Notes: generated by a model from the letters alone, not told the origin. A DNA stretch of 24,506 bases from an uncultured Stenotrophomonas sp. (GCA_946223375.1 CAMICU010000031.1:1-24506), one strand, 5' to 3'. Counted from the stretch's first letter, positions 14,921 through 21,784 are shown. Program-made: numbers and translations.

Positions 14921-15994
14921 TCAGGCCGCCGCTTCCAGCTGCAAGCGACGACGCTCGCGCACCGCCTCGGCCAGCGTCTGCAGCACCTGCACGGTGCTGT
15001 CCCAGTCGATGCAGCCGTCGGTGATGCTCTGCCCGTAGACCAGCGGCTGGCCCTCGACCAGTTCCTGGCGGCCGGCGACCAGGTGGCTCTCGATCATCAC
15101 CCCGACCACGCGCTGCTCGCCGCCGCGCAGCTGCGTGGCGATGTCGTCGATCACCTTGGGCTGGTTTTCCGGCTTCTTGCTGCTGTTGGCATGGCTGGCA
15201 TCGATCATCAGCCGTGCCGGCAGCTGCGACTTGCCCAGCACCTCGCTGGCGGCCTGCACGCTGGCCGCATCGTAGTTGGGCGTCTTGCCGCCCCGCAGGA
15301 TCACATGGCAGTCCGGGTTGCCCTGGGTGGCGACGATGGCGGTGCCGCCCTCCTTGGTCACCGACAGGAAGTGATGCGGATGCGAGGCCGCACCGACCGC
15401 GTCGGCGGCGATCTTCACGTCACCGGTGGTGCCGTTCTTGAAGCCGACCGGGCACGACAGCCCGGAGGCCAGCTCGCGATGCACCTGGCTCTCGGTGGTA
15501 CGCGCGCCGATCGCGCCCCACGCCACCAGGTCGGCGATGTACTGCGGCGAGATCACGTCCAGGAATTCCACGCCGGCCGGCAGGCCCAGCCGGTTGATGT
15601 CGCGCAGCAGGCCGCGCGCCACGCGCAGGCCCTTGTTGATGTTGAAGCTGCCGTCCAGGTCCGGGTCGTTGATCAGGCCTTTCCAGCCGACCGTGGTGCG
15701 CGGCTTCTCGAAGTACACGCGCATGACGATCTCCAGCGCGTCGCCCAGCGCATCGCGCAGCGGGCGCAGGCGCTGTGCGTACTCCATCGCCGCGACCGGA
15801 TCGTGGATCGAGCAGGGGCCGACCACGACCGCGAGGCGGTCGTCCTGGCCGTGCAGGATGCGGTGCAGCGCGGCGCGTGCGTCGGCCACGGTCTGCGAGG
15901 CCTCCTCGTCGCAGGGCAGCAGCGACAGCAGCTGCGCCGGCGGGGTGAGCGGCTCAAGCCTGCGGATGCGAAGGTCGTCGGTGTGGGGGGGCAT
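14921..15994 (-). CDS. aroG: Class I 3-deoxy-7-phosphoheptulonate (DAHP) synthase
   Basis: A 357-residue enzyme that condenses phosphoenolpyruvate with erythrose 4-phosphate, the first step of aromatic amino acid synthesis. Numbering aligns almost exactly with E. coli AroG. The metal ligands are Cys61 (VGPCSIHDP), His268 (DASHANSSK), Glu302 (MIESH) and Asp326 (SITDGC). Substrate-binding stretches include EKPRTTVGWKGLINDP, GAIGARTTESQVHRELASGL and PVGFKNGTTG. Residues corresponding to the AroG effector pocket (Asp146, Pro150, Ser180, Phe209, Ser211, Val221) are kept, with Val at 147. Which amino acid inhibits it cannot be read safely, so the isozyme letter is provisional. The ATG at 15994 has TGGAG 9 bases upstream. 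An attenuator with an aromatic leader peptide precedes it. A GIY-YIG gene follows after 85 bases. Confidence 0.95.
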   Translation of the reverse strand: MPPHTDDLRIRRLEPLTPPAQLLSLLPCDEEASQTVADARAALHRILHGQDDRLAVVVGPCSIHDPVAAMEYAQRLRPLRDALGDALEIVMRVYFEKPRTTVGWKGLINDPDLDGSFNINKGLRVARGLLRDINRLGLPAGVEFLDVISPQYIADLVAWGAIGARTTESQVHRELASGLSCPVGFKNGTTGDVKIAADAVGAASHPHHFLSVTKEGGTAIVATQGNPDCHVILRGGKTPNYDAASVQAASEVLGKSQLPARLMIDASHANSSKKPENQPKVIDDIATQLRGGEQRVVGVMIESHLVAGRQELVEGQPLVYGQSITDGCIDWDSTVQVLQTLAEAVRERRRLQLEAAA

Positions 15995-16050
15995 TGCGGG
16001 GGACTCCAATCCAGATCGTGAAGGGGTTACCCCAGCGGTGGCGGCATGAA

Positions 16051-16079
16051 AAAAGCCGCCAGGTTCGCTGGCGGCTTTT
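16051..16079 (-). terminator. Attenuator terminator upstream of the DAHP synthase gene
   Basis: A 12-bp perfect stem (AAAAGCCGCCAG at 16051-16062 with its complement at 16068-16079) has a 5-base loop. On the minus strand it is followed by a run of six T residues (plus-strand A-run 16049-16054). It lies 57 bases upstream of the DAHP synthase ATG and 24 bases after the leader-peptide stop codon. That is the position and form of a transcription attenuator. Its 5' arm (minus strand 16074-16066, CCGCCAGCG) can pair instead with the leader segment at 16134-16126. Confidence 0.93.
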
Positions 16080-16192
16080 CGGGAATGCGTCTGAAGGTTT
16101 CTTCAGGGTGAGCGCAGTCCTTCCTCCGCCAGCGGCTTCGGAAAGTAGTACCAAAAGTAAAAGCTGGCGCGGGCTGCGTTCATGGGGAGCAT
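16055..16192 (-). promoter_or_regulatory. Aromatic amino acid attenuator: alternative RNA structures 1:2, 2:3, 3:4
   Basis: On the minus strand four complementary segments occur in order. Segment 1 is CGCCAGC at 16169-16163, just before the aromatic codons. Segment 2 is GCTGGCG at 16133-16127, just after them. Segment 3 is CGCCAGC at 16073-16067 and segment 4 is CTGGCGG within 16062-16056. Segments 1:2 form a hairpin whose loop contains the aromatic codons, 2:3 form an antiterminator (9 bp when extended to 16134-16126 with 16074-16066), and 3:4 form the terminator. A small separate hairpin (CTGAAG/CTTCAG, 16091-16106) overlaps the leader stop codon. A ribosome stalled on the aromatic run would free segment 2 to pair with 3 and so block termination. 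Completed translation would cover segment 2 and let the terminator form. This matches the trp/phe attenuation design of enteric bacteria. Confidence 0.88.
16103..16183 (-). CDS. Aromatic-rich leader peptide of the DAHP synthase attenuator
   Basis: A 26-codon ORF beginning MNAARAS with seven consecutive aromatic residues, FYFWYYF, at positions 8-14 (bases 16162-16142). It ends PKPLAEEGLRSP and a TGA at 16105-16103. Three Phe, three Tyr and one Trp codons in a row are very unlikely by chance and cover all three end products of the pathway. An in-frame ATG at 16192 would add MLP. No Shine-Dalgarno precedes either ATG. A TATCAA hexamer lies just upstream (about 16197-16192), which would put transcription initiation at or very near the ATG at 16183 and suggests a leaderless message. 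The peptide itself is probably not functional; its translation is the sensor. It is followed by a terminator and then the DAHP synthase gene. Confidence 0.88.
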   Translation of the reverse strand: MNAARASFYFWYYFPKPLAEEGLRSP

Positions 16193-16321
16193 TGATAACA
16201 CGGTTTTTTGTGCGATGCGACAGTTTCATCCGCAACCGGGATTCACCGTTCAAGCGTGATACTGGTGGCCTGCGGCGCCGCTGTCCGCGTTGTTTTTCCA
16301 GGCTACCCCGGGACCCCGATC

Positions 16322-16759
16322 ATGACCACCGCCGTCGACACGCTGCAGATTGCCTGCCCGCATTGCCATGCGATCAACCGGGTGCCGCGCGCGCGGCTGG
16401 CGCAGTCGCCGTCCTGCGGCCGCTGCCACCAGGCGCTGTTCACGGGCGCGCCGGTGGCGCTGGACGGGGCCGCGTTCGACGCCCATGCCTGCCGTTCCGG
16501 CATTCCGTTGCTGGTCGACTTCTGGGCCAGCTGGTGCGGCCCGTGCCGGCAGATGGCACCGGAGTTCGCCAAGGCCGCTGCCGCACTGGAACCCCACATG
16601 CGCCTGGCCAAGGTGGATACCGAGGCCGAACCGGCGCTGGCAACGCGCTTTGCCATCCGCAGCATCCCGACGCTGGTACTGCTGCAGGATGGGCGCGAGC
16701 TCGCGCGCCACTCCGGCGCTCTGCCGGCGGCAGGCATCGTGCAATGGGCGCGGCGCTGA
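16322..16759 (+). CDS. trxC: Thioredoxin 2 (zinc-finger thioredoxin)
   Basis: A 145-residue TrxC-type thioredoxin. The N-terminal zinc module has two Cys pairs, CPHC (12-15) and CGRC (32-35). The thioredoxin domain carries WCGPC (71-75), with DFWASWCGPCRQMAPEF before it and the cis-proline segment IRSIPTLVLLQDG after it. It reduces protein disulfides in the cytoplasm and in enteric bacteria is induced by oxidative stress through OxyR. No OxyR site is obvious here. The ATG at 16322 starts MTTAVDTLQIACPHC and fits the family, although the frame is open to 16208. It is transcribed divergently from the aromatic attenuator, and their promoters share the stretch 16193-16321. Confidence 0.95.
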   Translation: MTTAVDTLQIACPHCHAINRVPRARLAQSPSCGRCHQALFTGAPVALDGAAFDAHACRSGIPLLVDFWASWCGPCRQMAPEFAKAAAALEPHMRLAKVDTEAEPALATRFAIRSIPTLVLLQDGRELARHSGALPAAGIVQWARR

Positions 16760-16817
16760 ACGACAGCGCAACCCGCGTTCGAGGCCGTGAGCACATGCGT
16801 GCCCGGCCACGGCTGTC

Positions 16818-16831
16818 CTGTTCCGGAACAG
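16818..16831. promoter_or_regulatory. 14-bp perfect palindrome CTGTTCCGGAACAG
   Basis: The palindrome lies 58 bases after the trxC stop and 175 bases before the LysR gene start. It looks like a binding site for a dimeric regulator. The outer arms are CTGT and ACAG with a 6-base spacer, whereas enteric LexA boxes have 8. It could also act as a small hairpin ending trxC transcription. Confidence 0.4.
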
Positions 16832-17006
16832 TGGCCACCGGCAACCCCTGACGGGCGATGCCGCCGCCCGCGTCCTGCTGCGGATGTCCGCTCGGTCAAT
16901 GGCGCGGCGATGGGTCGGAATTCCCCGCTGCGGTGCCGGACGGCGCCCTTTGCGCTACCCGCAACGGGGGATACTCCGGCCACCTGCCACCCTGCGGAGG
17001 TGTGCC

Positions 17007-17900
17007 ATGCGTGCCGATTCGCGCCTGCTCCAGATGTTCGTCGCCGTCGCCGATTCGCTCTCCTTCACCCGTGCGGCCGAAACGCTGCACGTCGCCCAAC
17101 CCTGGCTGTCGGCGCAGATCCGCAGGCTGGAGCAGCAGCTGGGCATCACGCTGTTCGTGCGCGACAGCCGCAACGTGCACCTGAGCGAGGTGGGACAACG
17201 CCTGCTGCCAGCGGCACGCGACGTCACCCGCAGCCTGCAGCGCTTCCTGGTGCAGGCACGACGGCTGCGCGAGGAGAACGGGCAGCGCGTGCTGCGCATC
17301 GGGCTGCCACCGTACTCGCACTTCTTCGCGGCGCGGGTGACGCTGCTGGAGCGCTTCGCCCGTCTGGACACCGGCGTGCGTATCGAAACGGTGGTCGGCT
17401 GGAGCCCGGAGCTGGTGCAGAGGGTCGGCGCCGGCGAGCTCGATCTGGCTTTCGTGGTCGGCGACATCGCCGCCACGCTGCACCGCCTGCCGATCAGCCG
17501 CAGCCGCTGCCATGTCTATTGCCGTCGCGACGACCCGCTGGCCACGCAGGCCTGCGTATACGCGGCCGACCTGCACGGGCGCGCGGTGCTGTCGTTCGCA
17601 CGCGGGCTGAATCCGGCGCTGCATGAGCAGCTGTTCGGTGCCGCGCAGCAGGCCGGTGCGGTGCTGCAACCCGATCACGAGATGATGGGCGAACGCTGGC
17701 TGCAGCAGGTGCTGGACGGGCACGCGCTCGGCCTCAACTTCATCCGCACGCCACCGGCGCACCTGCAGGCGCAGCTCGCTGCACTGCCCTATGCCGATGC
17801 CGAACCGGTGGTCCTGTACCTGGTACGCCGCGACGACGACGTCGACGGCATCACGCAGGCGTACTGGGCGATGGCCGAGGCCAGCAGCCACGCCACATAG
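17007..17900 (+). CDS. LysR-family transcriptional regulator
   Basis: A 297-residue LysR-type regulator. The winged helix-turn-helix occupies about residues 5-63 (LQMFVAVADSLSFTRAAETL; HVAQPWLSAQIRRLEQQLGI; TLFVRD). The effector domain follows (VLRIGLPPYSHFFAARVTLL; GELDLAFVVGD). The DNA-binding region resembles the CbnR/BenM/CatR-like group that responds to aromatic or small organic acids, but the effector is unknown. The ATG at 17007 has a strong GGAGG site 7 bases upstream. The next gene in the same direction is a thiolase-fold protein, 405 bases away and behind its own candidate promoter, so this regulator may control it or its own transcription. No divergent partner gene is adjacent. Confidence 0.93.
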   Translation: MRADSRLLQMFVAVADSLSFTRAAETLHVAQPWLSAQIRRLEQQLGITLFVRDSRNVHLSEVGQRLLPAARDVTRSLQRFLVQARRLREENGQRVLRIGLPPYSHFFAARVTLLERFARLDTGVRIETVVGWSPELVQRVGAGELDLAFVVGDIAATLHRLPISRSRCHVYCRRDDPLATQACVYAADLHGRAVLSFARGLNPALHEQLFGAAQQAGAVLQPDHEMMGERWLQQVLDGHALGLNFIRTPPAHLQAQLAALPYADAEPVVLYLVRRDDDVDGITQAYWAMAEASSHAT

Positions 17901-18305
17901 CGCCCGCGGCGCACCGCTCGATTCAGACACATCTGCTCTGGATGTGTCTGTTTCTGGTATTGGACGCGGGCGTACGCCACGCCGATAGTGATCATCACTG
18001 CGCACCTGCACCAAGCCGCGCGCAGTGCGTACCGGGAGTGGCGCCGGCAGGAGGCACCGCGCCGCTCCCGGAACAGGGGGCGCAGGCCGTCCCCCTCCGC
18101 GCGTTCCCGGCTGCATACGACCACCGCACCTCGCCACGGACTGCCGCGCCGAAATGAATGTACGACTGAAGCAGCGGGCGGCCCTCGGCCCGCCGGAACG
18201 ACTGTGCGCCAACGCATGCGCCACCGGTGGCCATGCCGTGTTTGCCGGATGCGCGCGGCAGGCCATCGACACGCATCCCGAGCCGGCACGGATGCGGGGA
18301 TGGCA
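17901..18305. other. Intergenic region between LysR and the thiolase-like gene
   Basis: This 405-base stretch holds an inverted repeat (CAGACACATC at 17924-17933, complement at 17941-17950) followed by TTTCTGG, which could terminate the LysR transcript or serve as an operator. After it come TTGGAC (17960-17965) and GATAGT (17984-17989), 18 bases apart, a plausible promoter for the thiolase-like gene. The perfect odd palindrome AGTGAT-C-ATCACT at 17987-17999 overlaps its -10. The remaining 300 bases show no recognisable gene. A 51-codon ORF at 18154-18309 overlaps the next start by ATGA but lacks a ribosome-binding site and family resemblance. Confidence 0.5.
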
Positions 18306-19814
18306 ATGAGGTCGACCGCCACCATTCCGGTCATCGTCGGTGTCGGCGAGTGCATGGACCGCCCCGGGCATCCGCGCGATGGTCTGGAGCCGCTGGAGCT
18401 GATGCGCCGCGCGGCGCGGGCAGCCGAACGCGATGCCGGTGCGGCCCTGCTGTCACAGGTTGATTCGCTGGACGTGGTCCCTCTGGCCAGCCACTGCTAT
18501 CGCGACCCACCCGGCCTGCTGGCCCGCTGCCTGGATATCCGTCCGCGGCGCACCGTATACGCCGATGCCGGCGCTGACAGCCCGCTGCGGCTGATACAGG
18601 ATGCCGCACGACGCATCGGTGACGGCCAATGCCGGGTCGCGCTGATCTGCGGCGGTGACGCCCAGTACACGGTTGAACAGGCACGCGCACTGGGCATCGA
18701 GCTGCCATGGAGCGCGGCCGAGGATGCACCGGCGCCATTGCCGCCGGGCCGCGACAGCGTGCATCCGTTGGCGGCCCGCTGGGCCGGTGACCCGCCGGGC
18801 ACGTTGCTGCACGCGTTCCATGAAACGGCCAGCATCGCGCACTGGCGGCTTTCGCCGCGCGCCGCGTTGCACGAGTCGGCCCGGCTGTGGAGCCGCTACG
18901 CGCGGCTGGCCGGCGGCAATCCCTGTGCGTGGCAGCGTGAACCCCGCAGCGCCGAGGACATCCTCGACGTATCGCCACTCAACCGCCGGGTCGCCGGGCC
19001 CTTCACCCAGCGCATGACCGCCCAGCGCCAGGTCAACCAGGGCGCGGCGCTGCTGCTGACCAGCCTGGAAACCGCGCGACGCGCAGGGCTGCCCGAGCCC
19101 GCCCTGGTCTACCCGTGGGGCGGTGCGCAGGCGCAGGAGCCGCATGATCTGCTCGCGCGCGATCCGTATTGGCAGAGCCACGCACAGAACGCGGTCCTGG
19201 ACGCCTGCACACAGCTGGCCGGCGGTGCGTTCGAGGCACTGGAGCTGTATGGCGAGTTCCCCTGCGTGCCGAAGATGGCGCGCCGCCGGCTGGGTCTGGG
19301 CGAGTACTTCGAGCCCAGCGTCACCGGTGGCCTCGCCTTCTTCGGCGCACCGGCCAGCAACTACATGACCCACGCCGCCTGCGCGATGGTGCGGCGCCTG
19401 CGCGGCGCGTTGTCCAGCGCGCGCGGGCTGCTCTACGGCCATGGCGAATCGCTGGTCCGGCATCACGGCCTGGTGCTGGCGCGGCGCCCCTACCCCGGTC
19501 ATCCAGCGCTGGCCTACAGCAGCGTGCAGGCCATCGCCGACAGCCATCGCGGTGCGGTACCGGCGATCGAGATCGCGCCCGACGGCGCCGGCCGGCTGGA
19601 GGCATTCAGCCTGCGCTACCGGCGCGATGGCAGGCCCGCGCACGGCGTGGCGATGGTGCGCACCCGCAGCGGCGCGCGCAGCCTGGCACGGGTGACGGCA
19701 GATGATGCGGTGACCTTGGCCGCGCTCGCCGACGAGGAGCGCTCACCCGTCGGCAGGACCGGCCTGCTCCAGCCCGGCGGCAACGGGTACGCCAGCTGGC
19801 ACCTGTCCGCATGA
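18306..19814 (+). CDS. Thiolase-fold protein without the usual nucleophile (thiolase-like protein type 1)
   Basis: A 502-residue protein annotated by similarity as acetyl-CoA acetyltransferase. The N-terminal half has the thiolase pattern (IPVIVGVGE at 7-15; GQCRVALICGGDAQYT at 107-122), and the C-terminal part has the extra beta domain typical of thiolase-like proteins (LEAFSLRYRRDGRPAHGVAM). Where thiolases have the nucleophilic Cys-Ser/Ala-Gly, this protein has DAGADSP (87-93). The GHP motif near the C-terminal catalytic loop reads GAP (TGGLAFFGAPASNYMTHA). FTQRMTAQRQVNQGAALLL is typical of this subgroup. It may therefore bind acyl-CoA or a related thioester without performing thiolysis. 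The ATG at 18306 has GGGGA 6 bases upstream, and an ATG at 18300 is an alternative. The preceding LysR gene may regulate it. Confidence 0.8.
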   Translation: MRSTATIPVIVGVGECMDRPGHPRDGLEPLELMRRAARAAERDAGAALLSQVDSLDVVPLASHCYRDPPGLLARCLDIRPRRTVYADAGADSPLRLIQDAARRIGDGQCRVALICGGDAQYTVEQARALGIELPWSAAEDAPAPLPPGRDSVHPLAARWAGDPPGTLLHAFHETASIAHWRLSPRAALHESARLWSRYARLAGGNPCAWQREPRSAEDILDVSPLNRRVAGPFTQRMTAQRQVNQGAALLLTSLETARRAGLPEPALVYPWGGAQAQEPHDLLARDPYWQSHAQNAVLDACTQLAGGAFEALELYGEFPCVPKMARRRLGLGEYFEPSVTGGLAFFGAPASNYMTHAACAMVRRLRGALSSARGLLYGHGESLVRHHGLVLARRPYPGHPALAYSSVQAIADSHRGAVPAIEIAPDGAGRLEAFSLRYRRDGRPAHGVAMVRTRSGARSLARVTADDAVTLAALADEERSPVGRTGLLQPGGNGYASWHLSA

Positions 19815-19909
19815 GCGGTGGCGGCATCTTCCCTGCCGTCGCGGCGGGAGAACCTGATCCACATCCGCGCGCGGTCCGCCCACGCTGTGACTGCATAGCA
19901 ACCGCGCCC

Positions 19910-20033
19910 GCTTGGCGCAGCGCATCCGGGCCGTCACGCCACCGCCAGACACCGTCATGCCACGGCACGAACTCCCCCGGTGCCGGCGGGCCGGAAGGGC
20001 CGGGGTGACGTTCCCGGGTGCGCTGCGCCAAGC
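19910..20033. repeat. Long imperfect hairpin between convergent genes
   Basis: GCTTGGCGCAGCGCA (19910-19924) is exactly complementary to 20019-20033. The pairing continues inward through a G-U pair and CCGGG/CCCGG to a 21-bp stem, then CGTCAC (19932-19937) pairs with GTGACG (20005-20010). The total span is 124 bases. It occupies most of the 246-base gap between the thiolase-like gene and the convergent LLM oxidoreductase gene. Possibilities are a REP-type doublet, a small non-autonomous element or a structured terminator. I do not recognise a named family. Confidence 0.55.
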
Positions 20034-20049
20034 CGGTGCCGGCACCGGC
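20032..20049. terminator. 18-bp perfect palindrome at the end of the LLM gene
   Basis: GCCGGTGCCGGCACCGGC is a perfect palindrome ending 11 bases from the LLM oxidoreductase stop codon. It could form a compact stem in that gene's 3' end. There is no T-run, so a termination role is uncertain. Confidence 0.35.
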
Positions 20050-20060
20050 ACCACATGGCC

Positions 20061-21089
20061 TCACCAGCGTCGGTACGCTGCCACCGGCCCCGGATGCGAG
20101 GGAAACAACGGCAGTACCTCCTCCGCCAGCTCCTGCAGCACCTCCGCCGCCGGCCGCCGCGAGAACTGGATGCCCAGCGCGGCATGATTGACGCCGGCAC
20201 GCTGCCAGGCCTCCAGCAACGCGATCAGGCCCTTGCGTCCGGTGCGCAGCTGGTAGCCCCCCTGCAATGGCACCGGCGGGTGATCCACGTCGTCCACCAG
20301 ATCCACCCATTCATTGCTCATGTGCGGCCGGAACCCGCCGTCGGGAATCAACCGGCGCCAGGCGCGGATCTTCTCCGCCAGACGCAGCGGTCCGGCCATG
20401 TCGTGGGTGGCGTCGGGATAGGTCAGCCAACCATCGGCGTGCCGCGCCACCCACTCCAGCGGCTGCCGTGCAGCGCCGGTGACGACCAGCGGAATGCGCC
20501 CCACGGTCGGCGCAGGCAGTAGCTGCACCCCCTGCTCCGCCCACGGGTGCAGTGCGGTGCCGTGGGTCGGCTGCAGCCAGCGCCGGAAACCGTGGACGGC
20601 CTCCACGAAGCGCTCGCCGCGACAGGCATGCTCGATGCCGTAGGCGGGAAACTCCACGGGACGGTCGCCGGATGCCACTCCCATCAGCAGGCGCCCCCCG
20701 GACAGCTGGTCGATCGACGCCGCCGCCTTGGCCAGGTCGATCGGGTGCCGCAACGGCATCACCACACTGCCGGTCGCCAGCGCGACCCGGCGGGTCCGCG
20801 CGGCGAGATAGGCCAGATAGGTGAAGGGATCGAACAGCTGCCCGGCGTCACCGAACAGGGGGTCGAACAACGGCACGTCGCGCACCCACAGCGCGGCGAA
20901 TCCCTGCTGATCGACGTATTCGGCCAATGCGCCCTGCCCCTCGAGCACGTCCATCCCGCCCGTGTAGAAGCGCAGCGGCAGGAAGATGCCCAGGGTGAGG
21001 TGGTCGGCGCGGAACATGCGCTGATAGCCGGGGTGCGCCCCGAATGCCGGCGCCGATGCGCCGCCATCGATCGCATTGGAAGTCGTCAT
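20061..21089 (-). CDS. LLM-class flavin-dependent oxidoreductase (luciferase-like, BA3436 type)
   Basis: A 342-residue protein with the bacterial luciferase-like TIM-barrel pattern. An early strand (HLTLGIFLPL) is followed by GFAALWVRDVPLFDP, RTRRVALATGSVVMPLRHP, the hallmark SIDQLSGGRLLMGVASGDRP (about residues 133-152) and IPLVVTGAARQPLEWVARHADGW. It resembles the luciferase-type oxidoreductase BA3436 family. Since Xanthomonadaceae are not known to make coenzyme F420, FMN with a partner reductase is the more likely cofactor. The substrate is unknown. The ATG at 21089 begins MTTSNAID and has a GAGG element about 9 bases upstream. It starts 8 bases after the glutathione S-transferase stop on the same strand, so the two form an operon. 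Confidence 0.88.
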   Translation of the reverse strand: MTTSNAIDGGASAPAFGAHPGYQRMFRADHLTLGIFLPLRFYTGGMDVLEGQGALAEYVDQQGFAALWVRDVPLFDPLFGDAGQLFDPFTYLAYLAARTRRVALATGSVVMPLRHPIDLAKAAASIDQLSGGRLLMGVASGDRPVEFPAYGIEHACRGERFVEAVHGFRRWLQPTHGTALHPWAEQGVQLLPAPTVGRIPLVVTGAARQPLEWVARHADGWLTYPDATHDMAGPLRLAEKIRAWRRLIPDGGFRPHMSNEWVDLVDDVDHPPVPLQGGYQLRTGRKGLIALLEAWQRAGVNHAALGIQFSRRPAAEVLQELAEEVLPLFPSHPGPVAAYRRW

Positions 21090-21097
21090 CGCCTGCC

Positions 21098-21733
21098 TCA
21101 CGGACCGGTTGCCGGTTCGGGGATACGGATGCCGCGCTGCACCGTCGGCCGCTGCGCGACCCGCTGGTACCACGCCCACAGATGACGGTGATGGCTGAAG
21201 TCCATGCCGATCACCTCGGCCACGTGCAGCCAGCCGAAATTGGCGATGTCGGCAATGCTGTAGCGCCCGCCGGCAAGCCAGTCGCGGCCGTCAAGACGTT
21301 GATCCAGCGTGGCCAGAGCCGCCTCCCCGAGCGCGCGGAAACGCGCGATGGCCGGCAGGTAGCGCTCGCTGTCGACGTGCTCGTAGTGCACGCGCTGGCC
21401 CAGCAGCGGACCGACACTGGCGGCGTGGAAGATCAGCCAGGTCAGCGTCTCCCAGCGGGCCTGGTGATCGCGCGGCAGCAGGCGCTCGTCGCGTTCGCCC
21501 AGGTACTGCAGGATGGCCGCGGACTCGAACAACGTGACCTGCTGCGCAGCATCCACCAGCACCGGAATGCGTCCATGTGGATTCAGACGCAGGAATGCCG
21601 GCGCCCGGTGCTCACCGTGATCGATGCGGACATGGTGCAGGCGGTAAGGCACCGCCATCTCCTCCAGCGCGATGCTGGCCTTGAAGCCATTCGGCGAGCT
21701 GTCGGTATACAGCCGCAGCTGCGGTTCGTACAT
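21098..21733 (-). CDS. Glutathione S-transferase family protein
   Basis: A 211-residue cytosolic-type GST. The thioredoxin-fold N-terminal domain has LYTDSSPNGFKASIALEE (about 8-25), the cis-proline segment NPHGRIPVLVD (51-61) and the glutathione gamma-glutamate motif FESAAILQYLGER (69-81). The helical C-terminal domain contains the conserved YSIADIANFGWLHV segment with the capping motif. The SPNG start resembles the YfcG/Nu-like group, which has disulfide-reductase activity, but the substrate is not evident. The start at 21733 has AGGA 7-8 bases upstream. An ATG two codons earlier (21739) is in frame but too close to the ribosome-binding site. It leads an operon with the LLM oxidoreductase, which suggests joint detoxification or catabolism of an electrophilic compound. 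Confidence 0.92.
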   Translation of the reverse strand: MYEPQLRLYTDSSPNGFKASIALEEMAVPYRLHHVRIDHGEHRAPAFLRLNPHGRIPVLVDAAQQVTLFESAAILQYLGERDERLLPRDHQARWETLTWLIFHAASVGPLLGQRVHYEHVDSERYLPAIARFRALGEAALATLDQRLDGRDWLAGGRYSIADIANFGWLHVAEVIGMDFSHHRHLWAWYQRVAQRPTVQRGIRIPEPATGP

Positions 21734-21770
21734 GAGCATTTCCTTTCTTCGGGATGACATCGTCCTACCC

Positions 21771-21784
21771 GCCATCGCGATGGC
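21771..21784. promoter_or_regulatory. 14-bp perfect palindrome upstream of the GST-LLM operon
   Basis: GCCATCGCGATGGC lies 38-51 bases upstream of the GST start codon. It is a perfect palindrome and could be an operator for a dimeric repressor or an mRNA-leader hairpin. No regulator is assigned. Confidence 0.4.

Noticed and set aside
18154..18309. A 51-codon ORF whose stop overlaps the thiolase-like start by ATGA
   Set aside because: The coupling geometry is attractive, but there is no ribosome-binding site and no family resemblance.
16896..18371. A 491-codon open frame antisense to the LysR gene
   Set aside because: It shadows a clear LysR regulator and has no recognisable domain or ribosome-binding site.
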